A stretch of DNA of 64,000 nt, taken from assembly GCF_001702265.1 (NCBI RefSeq), contig NZ_MAUE01000005.1, forward strand, positions 62,001-126,000. The letters are read 5' to 3'. Source of the stretch: Pseudomonas aylmerensis. Its GTDB lineage: Bacteria; Pseudomonadota; Gammaproteobacteria; Pseudomonadales; Pseudomonadaceae. Shown here in pieces: positions 57,765 through 64,000 of the stretch (positions are counted from its first letter, which is position 1; the number at the start of each line of letters is the position of its first letter). The notes below the pieces were generated by a model. The model was not told where the DNA came from and searched no databases. It worked only from the letters and a program-made list of their open reading frames with translations. A program made the position numbers and the translations under genes.

Positions 57765-57790
57765 CTTGAATCTTCCAGAATCCACCCCAT
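57765..57790 (+). promoter_or_regulatory. Sigma-32 (RpoH) heat-shock promoter of clpB
   Basis: CTTGAA, 14 bases, CCCCAT, matching the RpoH consensus CTTGAA-N13/14-CCCCAT at every base. It lies 98 bases upstream of the clpB start. Confidence 0.92.
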
Positions 57791-57834
57791 CTATAGGGGT
57801 ATCTGGCAGGTTTCTTCATTCAGGATGTGTTTAT

Positions 57835-57848
57835 CGCGAGCAAGCTCG
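57835..57848 (+). repeat. REP-like hairpin in the clpB leader
   Basis: GCGAGCAAGCTCGC, a half-REP palindrome, in the untranslated leader between the sigma-32 promoter and the ribosome site AAGGAAGG of clpB. It may stabilise or modulate the leader RNA. Confidence 0.6.
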
Positions 57849-57888
57849 CTCGCACATAGCTCCGGCCTGCTCAAAAGGAAGGTGACTA

Positions 57889-60453
57889 ATGCGTATAGAT
57901 CGTTTAACCAGCAAATTGCAGTTGGCCTTATCGGACTCTCAATCGTTGGCGGTGGGCCTCGACCACCCGGCCATCGAGCCTGCGCACTTGATGCAGGCGC
58001 TTCTGGATCAGCAAGGTGGTTCTATCAAGCCCTTGCTGATGCAGGTGGGCTTTGACGTCAACAGCCTGCGCAAGGAGTTGAGCAAAGAGCTCGACCAACT
58101 GCCGAAAATCCAAAACCCTACCGGCGACGTGAACATGTCGCAGGACCTGGCACGTCTGCTCAACCAGGCCGATCGCCTGGCCCAGCAGAAAGGTGACCAG
58201 TTTATTTCCAGCGAGCTGGTATTGCTCGCCGCCATGGACGACAACAGCAAGCTTGGCAAATTGTTGCTGGGCCAGGGCGTGAGCAAGAAAGCCCTGGAAA
58301 ACGCCATCAACAACCTGCGCGGCGGCGAGGCGGTCAACGACCCCAACCATGAGGAGTCGCGCCAGGCCCTGGACAAGTACACCGTCGACCTGACCAAGCG
58401 CGCCGAAGAAGGCAAGCTGGATCCGGTGATCGGCCGTGACGATGAGATTCGTCGCACTATCCAGGTCCTGCAGCGTCGCACCAAGAACAACCCGGTGCTG
58501 ATCGGCGAGCCTGGCGTGGGTAAAACCGCGATTGCCGAAGGCCTGGCCCAGCGCATCATCAACGGTGAAGTGCCGGACGGTCTCAAAGGCAAGCGCCTGT
58601 TGTCCCTGGACATGGGTTCGCTGATCGCCGGTGCCAAGTTCCGTGGTGAATTCGAAGAGCGCCTCAAATCCCTGTTGAACGAGCTGTCGAAGCAGGAAGG
58701 GCAGATCATTCTGTTTATCGACGAACTGCACACCATGGTCGGCGCCGGTAAAGGCGAAGGCTCGATGGACGCAGGCAACATGCTCAAGCCCGCATTGGCG
58801 CGGGGTGAGTTGCATTGCGTGGGTGCCACGACGCTCAACGAGTACCGCCAGTACATCGAGAAAGACGCAGCCTTGGAGCGGCGTTTCCAGAAAGTGCTGG
58901 TGGAAGAACCGAGCGAAGAAGACACCATCGCGATCCTGCGTGGCCTGAAAGAGCGCTATGAGGTCCACCATAAGGTGGCGATTACCGACGGCGCGATCAT
59001 TGCGGCGGCCAAATTGAGCCATCGCTATATCACTGACCGGCAGTTGCCGGACAAGGCCATCGACCTGATCGACGAAGCGGCCAGCCGCATCCGCATGGAG
59101 ATCGACTCCAAGCCGGAAGTGCTCGACCGTCTGGATCGGCGCCTGATTCAACTGAAAGTCGAATCCCAGGCCCTGAAGAAAGAAGAGGACGATGCGGCGA
59201 AGAAACGCCTGGAAAAACTCCAGGAAGAAATCGTCCGCCTCGAACGCGAATACTCGGACCTCGAAGAAATCTGGACCTCGGAAAAGGCTGAAGTACAGGG
59301 CTCTGCCCAGATCCAGCAAAAGATCGAGCAGTCGCGTCAGGAGTTGGAAGCGGCGCGCCGTAAAGGCGACCTGAACCGCATGGCCGAGTTGCAGTACGGG
59401 GTAATTCCGGACCTGGAACGCAGCCTGCAGATGGTCGACCAGCATGGCCACAGCGAGAACCAGCTGCTGCGCAGCAAGGTGACCGAGGAGGAAATCGCCG
59501 AGGTTGTCTCCAAGTGGACCGGCATCCCGGTGTCGAAGATGCTCGAAGGCGAGCGCGACAAGTTGCTGAAGATGGAGCACCTCTTGCACCAACGCGTCAT
59601 CGGCCAGGAAGAGGCGGTGGTCGCGGTGTCCAACGCGGTGCGGCGTTCCCGGGCCGGCTTGTCCGACCCGAACCGCCCAAGCGGCTCGTTCATGTTCCTC
59701 GGCCCGACCGGCGTGGGCAAGACCGAGCTGTGCAAGGCCTTGGCCGAGTTCCTCTTTGATACCGAAGAGGCCATGGTGCGGATCGATATGTCCGAATTCA
59801 TGGAGAAACACTCGGTGGCCCGCTTGATCGGTGCGCCACCAGGCTATGTGGGCTACGAGGAGGGCGGGTACCTGACCGAAGCCGTGCGGCGCAAGCCTTA
59901 CTCGGTGATCCTGCTGGACGAGGTCGAGAAGGCCCACCCGGATGTGTTCAACATCCTGCTGCAGGTGCTGGAAGATGGCCGTCTGACGGACAGTCACGGG
60001 CGTACCGTGGACTTCCGCAACACGGTGATCGTGATGACCTCCAACCTGGGCTCGGCGCAGATCCAGGAGTTGGTGGGGGATCGCGAAGCGCAGCGTGCTG
60101 CGGTGATGGACGCACTGACCACGCACTTCCGTCCGGAATTTATCAACCGGGTCGATGAAGTGGTGATCTTCGAGCCTTTGGCGCGGGATCAGATCGCGGG
60201 CATTACCGAGATCCAGTTGGGTCGCCTGCGTGGCCGCCTGGCCGAGCGCGAGCTGTCGCTGGAGCTGAGTCGCGAGGCATTGGACAAACTGATCGCGGTC
60301 GGTTACGACCCGGTGTATGGCGCACGGCCGTTGAAGCGTGCGATCCAGCGCTGGATCGAAAACCCGCTGGCGCAGTTGATCCTGTCGGGCAGCTTCATGC
60401 CCGGCACCAGCGTCACGGCGACGGTGGAAAACGACGAAATCGTCTTCCACTGA
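57889..60453 (+). CDS. clpB: ATP-dependent disaggregase ClpB
   Basis: An 854-residue Hsp100 protein that, with DnaK, pulls apart protein aggregates. The N domain is at 1-150. The first ATPase domain has Walker A GEPGVGKT from residue 206. The coiled-coil M domain lies at about 410-530 ([17 protein letters not shown]), and the second ATPase domain has GPTGVGKTE from residue 605. Pore loops [10 protein letters not shown] and [13 protein letters not shown] are intact. It starts at ATG 57889 after AAGGAAGG. It is transcribed from a sigma-32 promoter and ends in a strong terminator. Confidence 0.98.
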   Translation: MRIDRLTSKLQLALSDSQSLAVGLDHPAIEPAHLMQALLDQQGGSIKPLLMQVGFDVNSLRKELSKELDQLPKIQNPTGDVNMSQDLARLLNQADRLAQQKGDQFISSELVLLAAMDDNSKLGKLLLGQGVSKKALENAINNLRGGEAVNDPNHEESRQALDKYTVDLTKRAEEGKLDPVIGRDDEIRRTIQVLQRRTKNNPVLIGEPGVGKTAIAEGLAQRIINGEVPDGLKGKRLLSLDMGSLIAGAKFRGEFEERLKSLLNELSKQEGQIILFIDELHTMVGAGKGEGSMDAGNMLKPALARGELHCVGATTLNEYRQYIEKDAALERRFQKVLVEEPSEEDTIAILRGLKERYEVHHKVAITDGAIIAAAKLSHRYITDRQLPDKAIDLIDEAASRIRMEIDSKPEVLDRLDRRLIQLKVESQALKKEEDDAAKKRLEKLQEEIVRLEREYSDLEEIWTSEKAEVQGSAQIQQKIEQSRQELEAARRKGDLNRMAELQYGVIPDLERSLQMVDQHGHSENQLLRSKVTEEEIAEVVSKWTGIPVSKMLEGERDKLLKMEHLLHQRVIGQEEAVVAVSNAVRRSRAGLSDPNRPSGSFMFLGPTGVGKTELCKALAEFLFDTEEAMVRIDMSEFMEKHSVARLIGAPPGYVGYEEGGYLTEAVRRKPYSVILLDEVEKAHPDVFNILLQVLEDGRLTDSHGRTVDFRNTVIVMTSNLGSAQIQELVGDREAQRAAVMDALTTHFRPEFINRVDEVVIFEPLARDQIAGITEIQLGRLRGRLAERELSLELSREALDKLIAVGYDPVYGARPLKRAIQRWIENPLAQLILSGSFMPGTSVTATVENDEIVFH

Positions 60454-60477
60454 GCCCGGCCTGTATGGCGATAAGAG

Positions 60478-60506
60478 GAGGCCCCGCATTGCGGGGCCTT
60501 TTTTTT
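60478..60506 (+). terminator. Intrinsic terminator behind clpB
   Basis: GGCCCCGC, loop, GCGGGGCC followed by eight or more T, 27 bases after the clpB stop. Confidence 0.95.
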
Positions 60507-60638
60507 CGATAGGGCGTTGAACTGTAAGGCAAAGGCTTGTAAAGTGCGCCCCGCAGCAACGTCAGCCCACGGGTTTCTTCTCCCCAAGAAGAAATCAGAA
60601 AGAAGCGCAAATCATTGTCTTAAAAGCAATTTAAAGGG
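60507..60638. other. Non-coding gap between clpB terminator and tRNA promoter
   Basis: No gene seen. It contains a small hairpin TTCTTC...GAAGAA (near 60575-60595) and an A/T-rich stretch just before the -35 box that could be an UP element or Fis site for the tRNA operon. Confidence 0.5.
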
Positions 60639-60666
60639 TTGACAGGGGTTTTTAAGATTGTAGAAT
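60639..60666 (+). promoter_or_regulatory. Promoter of the tRNA cluster
   Basis: TTGACA (60639-60644), 16 bases, TAGAAT (60661-60666), followed by the GC-rich discriminator GCGCGCC typical of stringently controlled stable RNA promoters. It lies 89 bases upstream of tRNA-Asn. Confidence 0.8.
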
Positions 60667-60755
60667 AGCGCGCCTCAGAGACATGAACGTAGCGATACGG
60701 ACGGGTCGAAGAGAAGGTTACACCGCAGCAAAAGTTGTACTTTGAAATATGTAGT

Positions 60756-60831
60756 TCCGTGATAGCTCAGTCGGTAGAGCAAATGACTGTTAATCATTGG
60801 GTCCCAGGTTCGAGTCCTGGTCACGGAGCCA
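60756..60831 (+). tRNA. tRNA-Asn (anticodon GTT)
   Basis: A 76-base cloverleaf with acceptor stem TCCGTGA/TCACGGA, anticodon loop CTGTTAA with GTT, T-arm GGTTCGAGTCC and encoded CCA. First gene of the tRNA cluster. Confidence 0.98.
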
Positions 60832-60840
60832 ATTTCAAAC

Positions 60841-60917
60841 CGGGGTATAGCGCAGTCCGGTAGCGCGCCTGCTTTGGGAGCAGGATGTCGGGAGTTCGAA
60901 TCCCCCTACCCCGACCA
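60841..60917 (+). tRNA. tRNA-Pro (anticodon TGG), copy 1
   Basis: A 77-base cloverleaf, acceptor stem CGGGGTA/TACCCCG, anticodon loop TTTGGGA with TGG, and encoded CCA. The T-stem GGGAG/CCCCC has an A52-C62 mismatch. Confidence 0.97.
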
Positions 60918-60922
60918 TATTT

Positions 60923-60998
60923 GGGTCGTTAGCTCAGTTGGTAGAGCAGTTGGCTTTTAACCAATTGGTCGTAGGTTCGAATCCCACACGACCCACCA
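60923..60998 (+). tRNA. tRNA-Lys (anticodon TTT)
   Basis: A 76-base cloverleaf, acceptor stem GGGTCGT/ACGACCC, anticodon loop CTTTTAA with TTT, T-arm GGTTCGAATCC and encoded CCA. It is followed by about 64 bases and a terminator. Confidence 0.98.
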
Positions 60999-61062
60999 TT
61001 TTTGAGACCAGTTAACACTGGAATCGAATCTTAAGATCAGAGGCCAAAAGCGCTGATCGAAG

Positions 61063-61090
61063 AAGGCGACTGAAAGGTCGCCTTTTTTTT
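61063..61090 (+). terminator. Intrinsic terminator behind tRNA-Lys
   Basis: Stem AAGGCGAC, loop TGAAAG, stem GTCGCCTT, then a T-run to 61090. It ends the Asn-Pro-Lys transcript only 2 bases before the next tRNA gene. Confidence 0.88.
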
Positions 61091-61092
61091 AC

Positions 61093-61169
61093 CGGGGTAT
61101 AGCGCAGTCCGGTAGCGCGCCTGCTTTGGGAGCAGGATGTCAGGAGTTCGAATCCCCTTACCCCGACCA
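61093..61169 (+). tRNA. tRNA-Pro (anticodon TGG), copy 2
   Basis: Identical to copy 1 except for two T-stem bases, which form A49-T65 in place of G49-C65; the A52-C62 mismatch is kept. Encoded CCA is present. The gene starts 2 bases after the T-run of the preceding terminator and has no promoter of its own in sight, so it depends on read-through. Confidence 0.95.
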
Positions 61170-61174
61170 TATTA

Positions 61175-61210
61175 AAAATCCCCGTATCGAAAGATACGGG
61201 GATTTTTTTT
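61175..61210 (+). terminator. Intrinsic terminator behind the second tRNA-Pro
   Basis: AAAATCCCCGTATC, loop GAAA, GATACGGGGATTTT with a run of T to 61210, five bases after the tRNA end. Confidence 0.93.
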
Positions 61211-61245
61211 GTCCGAAATTTGACCTCTGTAGGCGCCAGCGCAAT

Positions 61246-61280
61246 TCCCACGTGGGAGCTGGCAGCCAGCGCAATTCCCC
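61246..61280. repeat. Truncated leftover unit in front of the REPIN array
   Basis: GCCAGCGCAATTCCC occurs twice here, around a shortened GTGGGAGCTGG, just before the first full unit. It looks like a unit that lost most of its length by deletion. The stretch 61211-61245 has nothing I recognise. Confidence 0.6.
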
Positions 61281-61935
61281 TGTGGGAGCGGGCTTGCCCG
61301 CGAAAGCGTTGTATCAGCGACACCTTCGTCGGCTGACCCACCACCATCGCCAGCAAGCCAGCGCCTACAAGGAGTCCGCCAGCGCAACTCCCATGTGGGA
61401 GCGGGCTTGCCCGCGAAAGCGTTGTATCAGCGACGGCTTCGTCGGCTGACCCACCACCATCGCCAGCAGGCGAGCGCCTACAAGGAGTCAGCCGGCGCAA
61501 TTCCCATGTGGGAGCGGGCTTGCCCGCGAAAGCGTTGTACCAGCGACGGCTTAGTCGACTGACCCACCACCATCGCCGGCAAGCCAGCACCTACAAGGAG
61601 TGAGCCAGCGCAATTCCCATGTGGGAGCGGGCTTGCTCGCGAAAGCGTTGTCTCAGCGACGCCTTCGTCGGCTGACCCACCGCCATCGCCAGCAAGCCAG
61701 CGCCTACAAGGAGTCAGCCAGCGCAACTCCCATGTGGGAGCGGGCTTGCCCGCGAAAGCGTTGTACCAGCGACGGCTCAGTCGGCTGACCCACCACCATC
61801 GCCGGCAAGCCAGCACCTACAAGGAGTCAGCCAGCGCAATCCCCATGTGGGAGCGGGCTTGCCCGCGAAAGCGTTGTATCAGCGACGGCTCAGTCGGCTG
61901 ACCCTCCACCATCGCCAGCAAGCCAGCGCCCACAG
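61281..61935. repeat. Tandem array of six REPIN units, period exactly 113 bp
   Basis: TGTGGGAGCGGGCTTGCCCG (with one C-to-T change in copy 4) begins at 61281, 61394, 61507, 61620, 61733 and 61846, always 113 bases apart. Each unit holds that REP, a loop (AAGCGTTGT.TCAGCGACG.CT..GTCG), the inverse arm ATCGCC.GCAAGCCAGC.CC.ACA, and a linker AAGGAGTCAGCCAGCGCAA. Copies differ by scattered single-base changes and no length changes. The last copy lacks the linker. The array fills the space between the tRNA cluster and the end of ndh. Confidence 0.93.
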
Positions 61936-61947
61936 GGTTGTGAGGTA

Positions 61948-63246
61948 TCAGTGCAGCTTGAGGCGCGGCTCGGTCCCGCGTCCGATCTTGCTGCCCAGCA
62001 TCAGCATCGCCGTGCGGAAGAAGCCATACAGCGCCATCTGGTGCATGCGGTACAGCGACACATAGAACATCCGTGCCAGCCAGCCTTCGAGCATCACGCT
62101 GCCGGTGAGGTTGCCCATCAGGTTACCTACCGCCGAGAACCGCGACAGCGAGATCAGCGAGCCGTAGTCGGTGTACTTGTAAGATGGCAGGTCCTTGCCC
62201 TCGATCCGCAGCTTCAGCGACTTGGCCAGCAATGAGGCCTGCTGGTGAGCCGCCTGGGCGCGTGGCGGTACATTACGGTCAGTGCCCGGTTGCGGGCAGG
62301 CGGCACAATCGCCAAAGGCGAAGATATTTTCGTCGCGGGTGGTCTGCAGCGTCGGCAGCACTTGCAGCTGATTAATGCGGTTGGTTTCCAGGCCATCGAT
62401 ATCCTTGAGGAAGCCAGGCGCGCGAATACCGGCTGCCCACACCTTGAGGCTGGCAGGAATCACCTGGCCGCTGCTGGTGATCAGCGCGTCGGCCGTCACT
62501 TCGCTGACCGCCGAGTTGGTCAGCACGGTCACCCCAAGTTTCTCCAGGGTTTTATGCACAGGTCCGCCAATGCGCTCCGGCAGCGCGGGCAATACCCGTG
62601 GGCCGGCTTCGATCAGGGTGATGTGCATGTTTTCCGGTTTGATCCGGTCCAGGCCATAGGCCGCCAGCTCATGGGCGGCGTTATGCAGCTCTGCGGCCAG
62701 TTCCACGCCGGTGGCACCGGCGCCGACGATGGCGACGCTGATCTGTTCAATGGTATCGGTCTGCCCGGCATGGGCGCGCAGGTAGTGGTTGAGCAATTGC
62801 TGATGGAAGCGCTCGGCCTGCTTGCGGGTGTCGAGGAACAGACAGTGCTGTGCGGCGCCTTCGGTACCGAAATCGTTGGTGGTGCTACCGACCGCAATCA
62901 CCAGGCTGTCATAGCCCAGCACGCGCGCGGGCACCAGCTCACGGCCCTCTTCATCGAGGGTGGCGGCCAGCTGGATTTTTTTCTGCTCACGGTCGAGTCC
63001 GCTCATGCGCCCCAGTTGGAACTCGAAGTGGTTCCATTTGGCCTGGGCGACGTAATTGAGTTCGTCTTCCGAAGAGTTCAGCGAGCCGGCAGCCACTTCG
63101 TGCAGCAACGGCTTCCAGATATGGGTCAGGTTGGCGTCTACCAGCGTGATGCTGGCGGTGCCGCGCTTGCCCAGAGTCTTACCCAGGCGGGTAGCCAACT
63201 CCAGGCCGCCGGCGCCGCCGCCGACGATAATAATACGATGGGTCAT
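61948..63246 (-). CDS. ndh: Type II NADH:quinone oxidoreductase (NDH-2)
   Basis: A 432-residue flavoprotein that passes electrons from NADH to quinone without pumping protons. The FAD loop RIIIVGGGAGGLELATRLG is at residues 4-22 and the NADH loop VAIVGAGATGVELAAELH at about 170-187. The FAD-binding end FAFGDCAACPQPG is at about 315. The C-terminal helices (WLARMFYVSLYRMHQMALYG) are the membrane-attachment part. ATG 63246 gives MTHRIIIVGGG; the upstream TTG frame is not needed. Its 3' end abuts the REPIN array. Confidence 0.95.
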   Translation of the reverse strand: MTHRIIIVGGGAGGLELATRLGKTLGKRGTASITLVDANLTHIWKPLLHEVAAGSLNSSEDELNYVAQAKWNHFEFQLGRMSGLDREQKKIQLAATLDEEGRELVPARVLGYDSLVIAVGSTTNDFGTEGAAQHCLFLDTRKQAERFHQQLLNHYLRAHAGQTDTIEQISVAIVGAGATGVELAAELHNAAHELAAYGLDRIKPENMHITLIEAGPRVLPALPERIGGPVHKTLEKLGVTVLTNSAVSEVTADALITSSGQVIPASLKVWAAGIRAPGFLKDIDGLETNRINQLQVLPTLQTTRDENIFAFGDCAACPQPGTDRNVPPRAQAAHQQASLLAKSLKLRIEGKDLPSYKYTDYGSLISLSRFSAVGNLMGNLTGSVMLEGWLARMFYVSLYRMHQMALYGFFRTAMLMLGSKIGRGTEPRLKLH

Positions 63247-63306
63247 GGGGATATCTCGCAAGGCTAAAAGAAATCGGAGCAGTTACCCCCGCGAGCGCCA
63301 GGCAGC

Positions 63307-63480
63307 TCATAGCGTCAGGTAACTCAAAAGGCGGCTCAGCAACCCGAGCCCGATCACCACCACCAGCACCACACCAAGGAGCAGCCACGGCCGGAAAGGC
63401 TTGCGCTCGACTTGGTTCTGGGAGAGTTGCAGGTACTCTTCGACATGCTGTTGGTCATCGGGGTTCAGGCGGCTGGTCAT
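63307..63480 (-). CDS. DUF3094-family small membrane protein
   Basis: A 57-residue protein MTSRLNPDDQQHVEEYLQLS followed by a basic stretch (ERKPFRPW) and one membrane helix (LLLGVVLVVVIGLGLLSRLLSYL). The N-terminal part is cytoplasmic. DUF3094 is confined to Pseudomonas and relatives and has no known function. ATG 63480 has AGGCC-type weak ribosome site; it lies 60 bases upstream of ndh, so the two could be cotranscribed. Confidence 0.85.
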   Translation of the reverse strand: MTSRLNPDDQQHVEEYLQLSQNQVERKPFRPWLLLGVVLVVVIGLGLLSRLLSYLTL

Positions 63481-63569
63481 AAAGGCCTCGTCAGGTAGAC
63501 GTTGCAAAAGGGCGCCACGTTACAGTCGGGAAGTGGGCGGTCTCGCCACAAGCGTAGCCTGTGCCTGCG

Positions 63570-64000
63570 TCACAGGCTGATGCCCACGTCGAACACTATG
63601 CTGCGCCCCAGGTTGTTGCGCAAGAAATCCGGTGCATCCGGATGCGCGAACAATACCCGCGCAAATGTCGGCCCAACCAGCGACAGCGAGCGCCAGCCCT
63701 GGCGCAGGTATTCGGTAGGCGGCGGGAAGTGGCTGTTGAGGTCCAGCACTTCGCGCTTGAGGCTGGTGAAGGCGACGATGTCCAACTCGCCCAGGTCCAT
63801 CCCGCGTTCCTTGTAGTTATGGGCCTTCTTGCGCAGGGTCGGCGCCAGGCGCAGCAGGAATTCGTGGGCGGGAATGCGCCGAGGCTTGGCTTCGCGCCGC
63901 ACCAGTTGGCTGAGGGAAAACGCACTGCGCCGGCGCAGCAATTCGTCGCGCCATTCGTCGTTCAGGCGCCGTCCCTCATCCAATACGAAAAACACTTCGA
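63570..64000 (-). CDS. DUF1780-family protein, C-terminal part
   Basis: The frame is open to the right edge and ends at 63570. The visible 142 residues read FFVLDEGRRLNDEWRDELL, then VRREAKPRRIPAHEFLLRLAPTLRKKAHNY, ERGMDLGELDIVAF, LDLNSHFPPPTEYLRQGWRS and the end GRSIVFDVGISL. This is the C-terminal part of DUF1780, a putative endonuclease-like family found mainly in Pseudomonas. The start lies outside the window. An internal GTG at 63995 is not the true start. Confidence 0.85.
   Translation of the reverse strand, partial: EVFFVLDEGRRLNDEWRDELLRRRSAFSLSQLVRREAKPRRIPAHEFLLRLAPTLRKKAHNYKERGMDLGELDIVAFTSLKREVLDLNSHFPPPTEYLRQGWRSLSLVGPTFARVLFAHPDAPDFLRNNLGRSIVFDVGISL

Noticed and set aside
57928..60489. 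An 853-codon open frame on the minus strand opposite clpB
   Set aside because: It has the His, Gln and Leu-rich make-up of an antisense shadow of a GC-rich gene; ClpB motifs are all on the plus strand.
61012..61816. Repeat-containing proteins (PAPTWELR-type) read from the minus strand
   Set aside because: They are translations of the REPIN array and of the antisense strand of tRNA-Pro. The 113-bp period is not a multiple of three, so the frame shifts with each unit and no protein is conserved.
61281..61935. CRISPR-like look of regular repeats
   Set aside because: The whole 113-bp unit repeats, including the parts that would be spacers, and no cas gene is near. The units are REPINs.

Overview
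The window is a chromosomal segment of a Pseudomonas, most likely of the P. fluorescens group. The core gene orders are the pseudomonad ones: lolB-ispE-tRNA-Gln-prs-rplY-pth-ychF; hemA-prfA-prmC-moeB-murI; ribF-ileS-lspA-fkpB-ispH; rluD-pgeF-clpB. Many intergenic gaps carry the short GTGGGAGC...GGCTTGCC palindromic repeats (REP/REPIN) typical of fluorescent pseudomonads. DNA is GC-rich except for the visibly AT-richer first 5.3 kb. This reading is from sequence alone; names rest on recalled family features, not database searches.

Layout. (1) 1-5292, minus strand: one arm of an Hrp1-type type III secretion cluster of the rsp/rsc kind. It runs rspR activator, rspA pilin, rspB, rscJ, rspD, rscL, then a second operon rspF, rspG, rscC (cut by the left edge). 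An hrp box precedes each operon and a strong hairpin follows rspA. (2) 5598-12507, minus: housekeeping genes for translation, PRPP and isoprenoid synthesis, lipoprotein sorting, and a TPR lipoprotein. (3) 12690-17425, plus: haem/translation operon ending in glutamate racemase, then the outer-membrane lipid A deacylase pagL. (4) 18468-28101, minus: a nine-gene, almost fully overlapping operon plus a two-gene operon upstream. They hold a photolyase, a class II LitR-like MerR regulator, DUF523/DUF1722, a Cfa-like methyltransferase, DUF1365, amine oxidase, SDR and others. Operators of the form TGTACA-N12-TGTACA lie in front. This looks like a light or photo-oxidative stress regulon. (5) 28313-34538: epimerase-like yfcH and hemH, a TonB receptor, algW protease, Nif3. 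(6) 34794-41284: sulfate activation genes cysD and cysNC, split by an inserted S23/four-helix-bundle gene, then an acyltransferase and pta. (7) 41364-50493: slyD, rpsT, murJ and the ribF-ispH operon. (8) 50447-54732: type IV minor pilins with no pilY1, thiO, a small membrane protein. (9) 54859-61169: bamD, rluD, pgeF, clpB and a tRNA cluster (Asn, Pro, Lys, Pro). (10) 61281-61935: six REPIN-bearing units in a strict 113-bp tandem array, followed by type II NADH dehydrogenase, DUF3094 and a DUF1780 gene cut by the right edge.

The points most worth following are the light-regulon/fatty-acid-modification operon with its operators, the S23 gene inside the cysD-cysNC locus, the tandem REPIN array, and the odd second tRNA-Pro placed directly behind a terminator.
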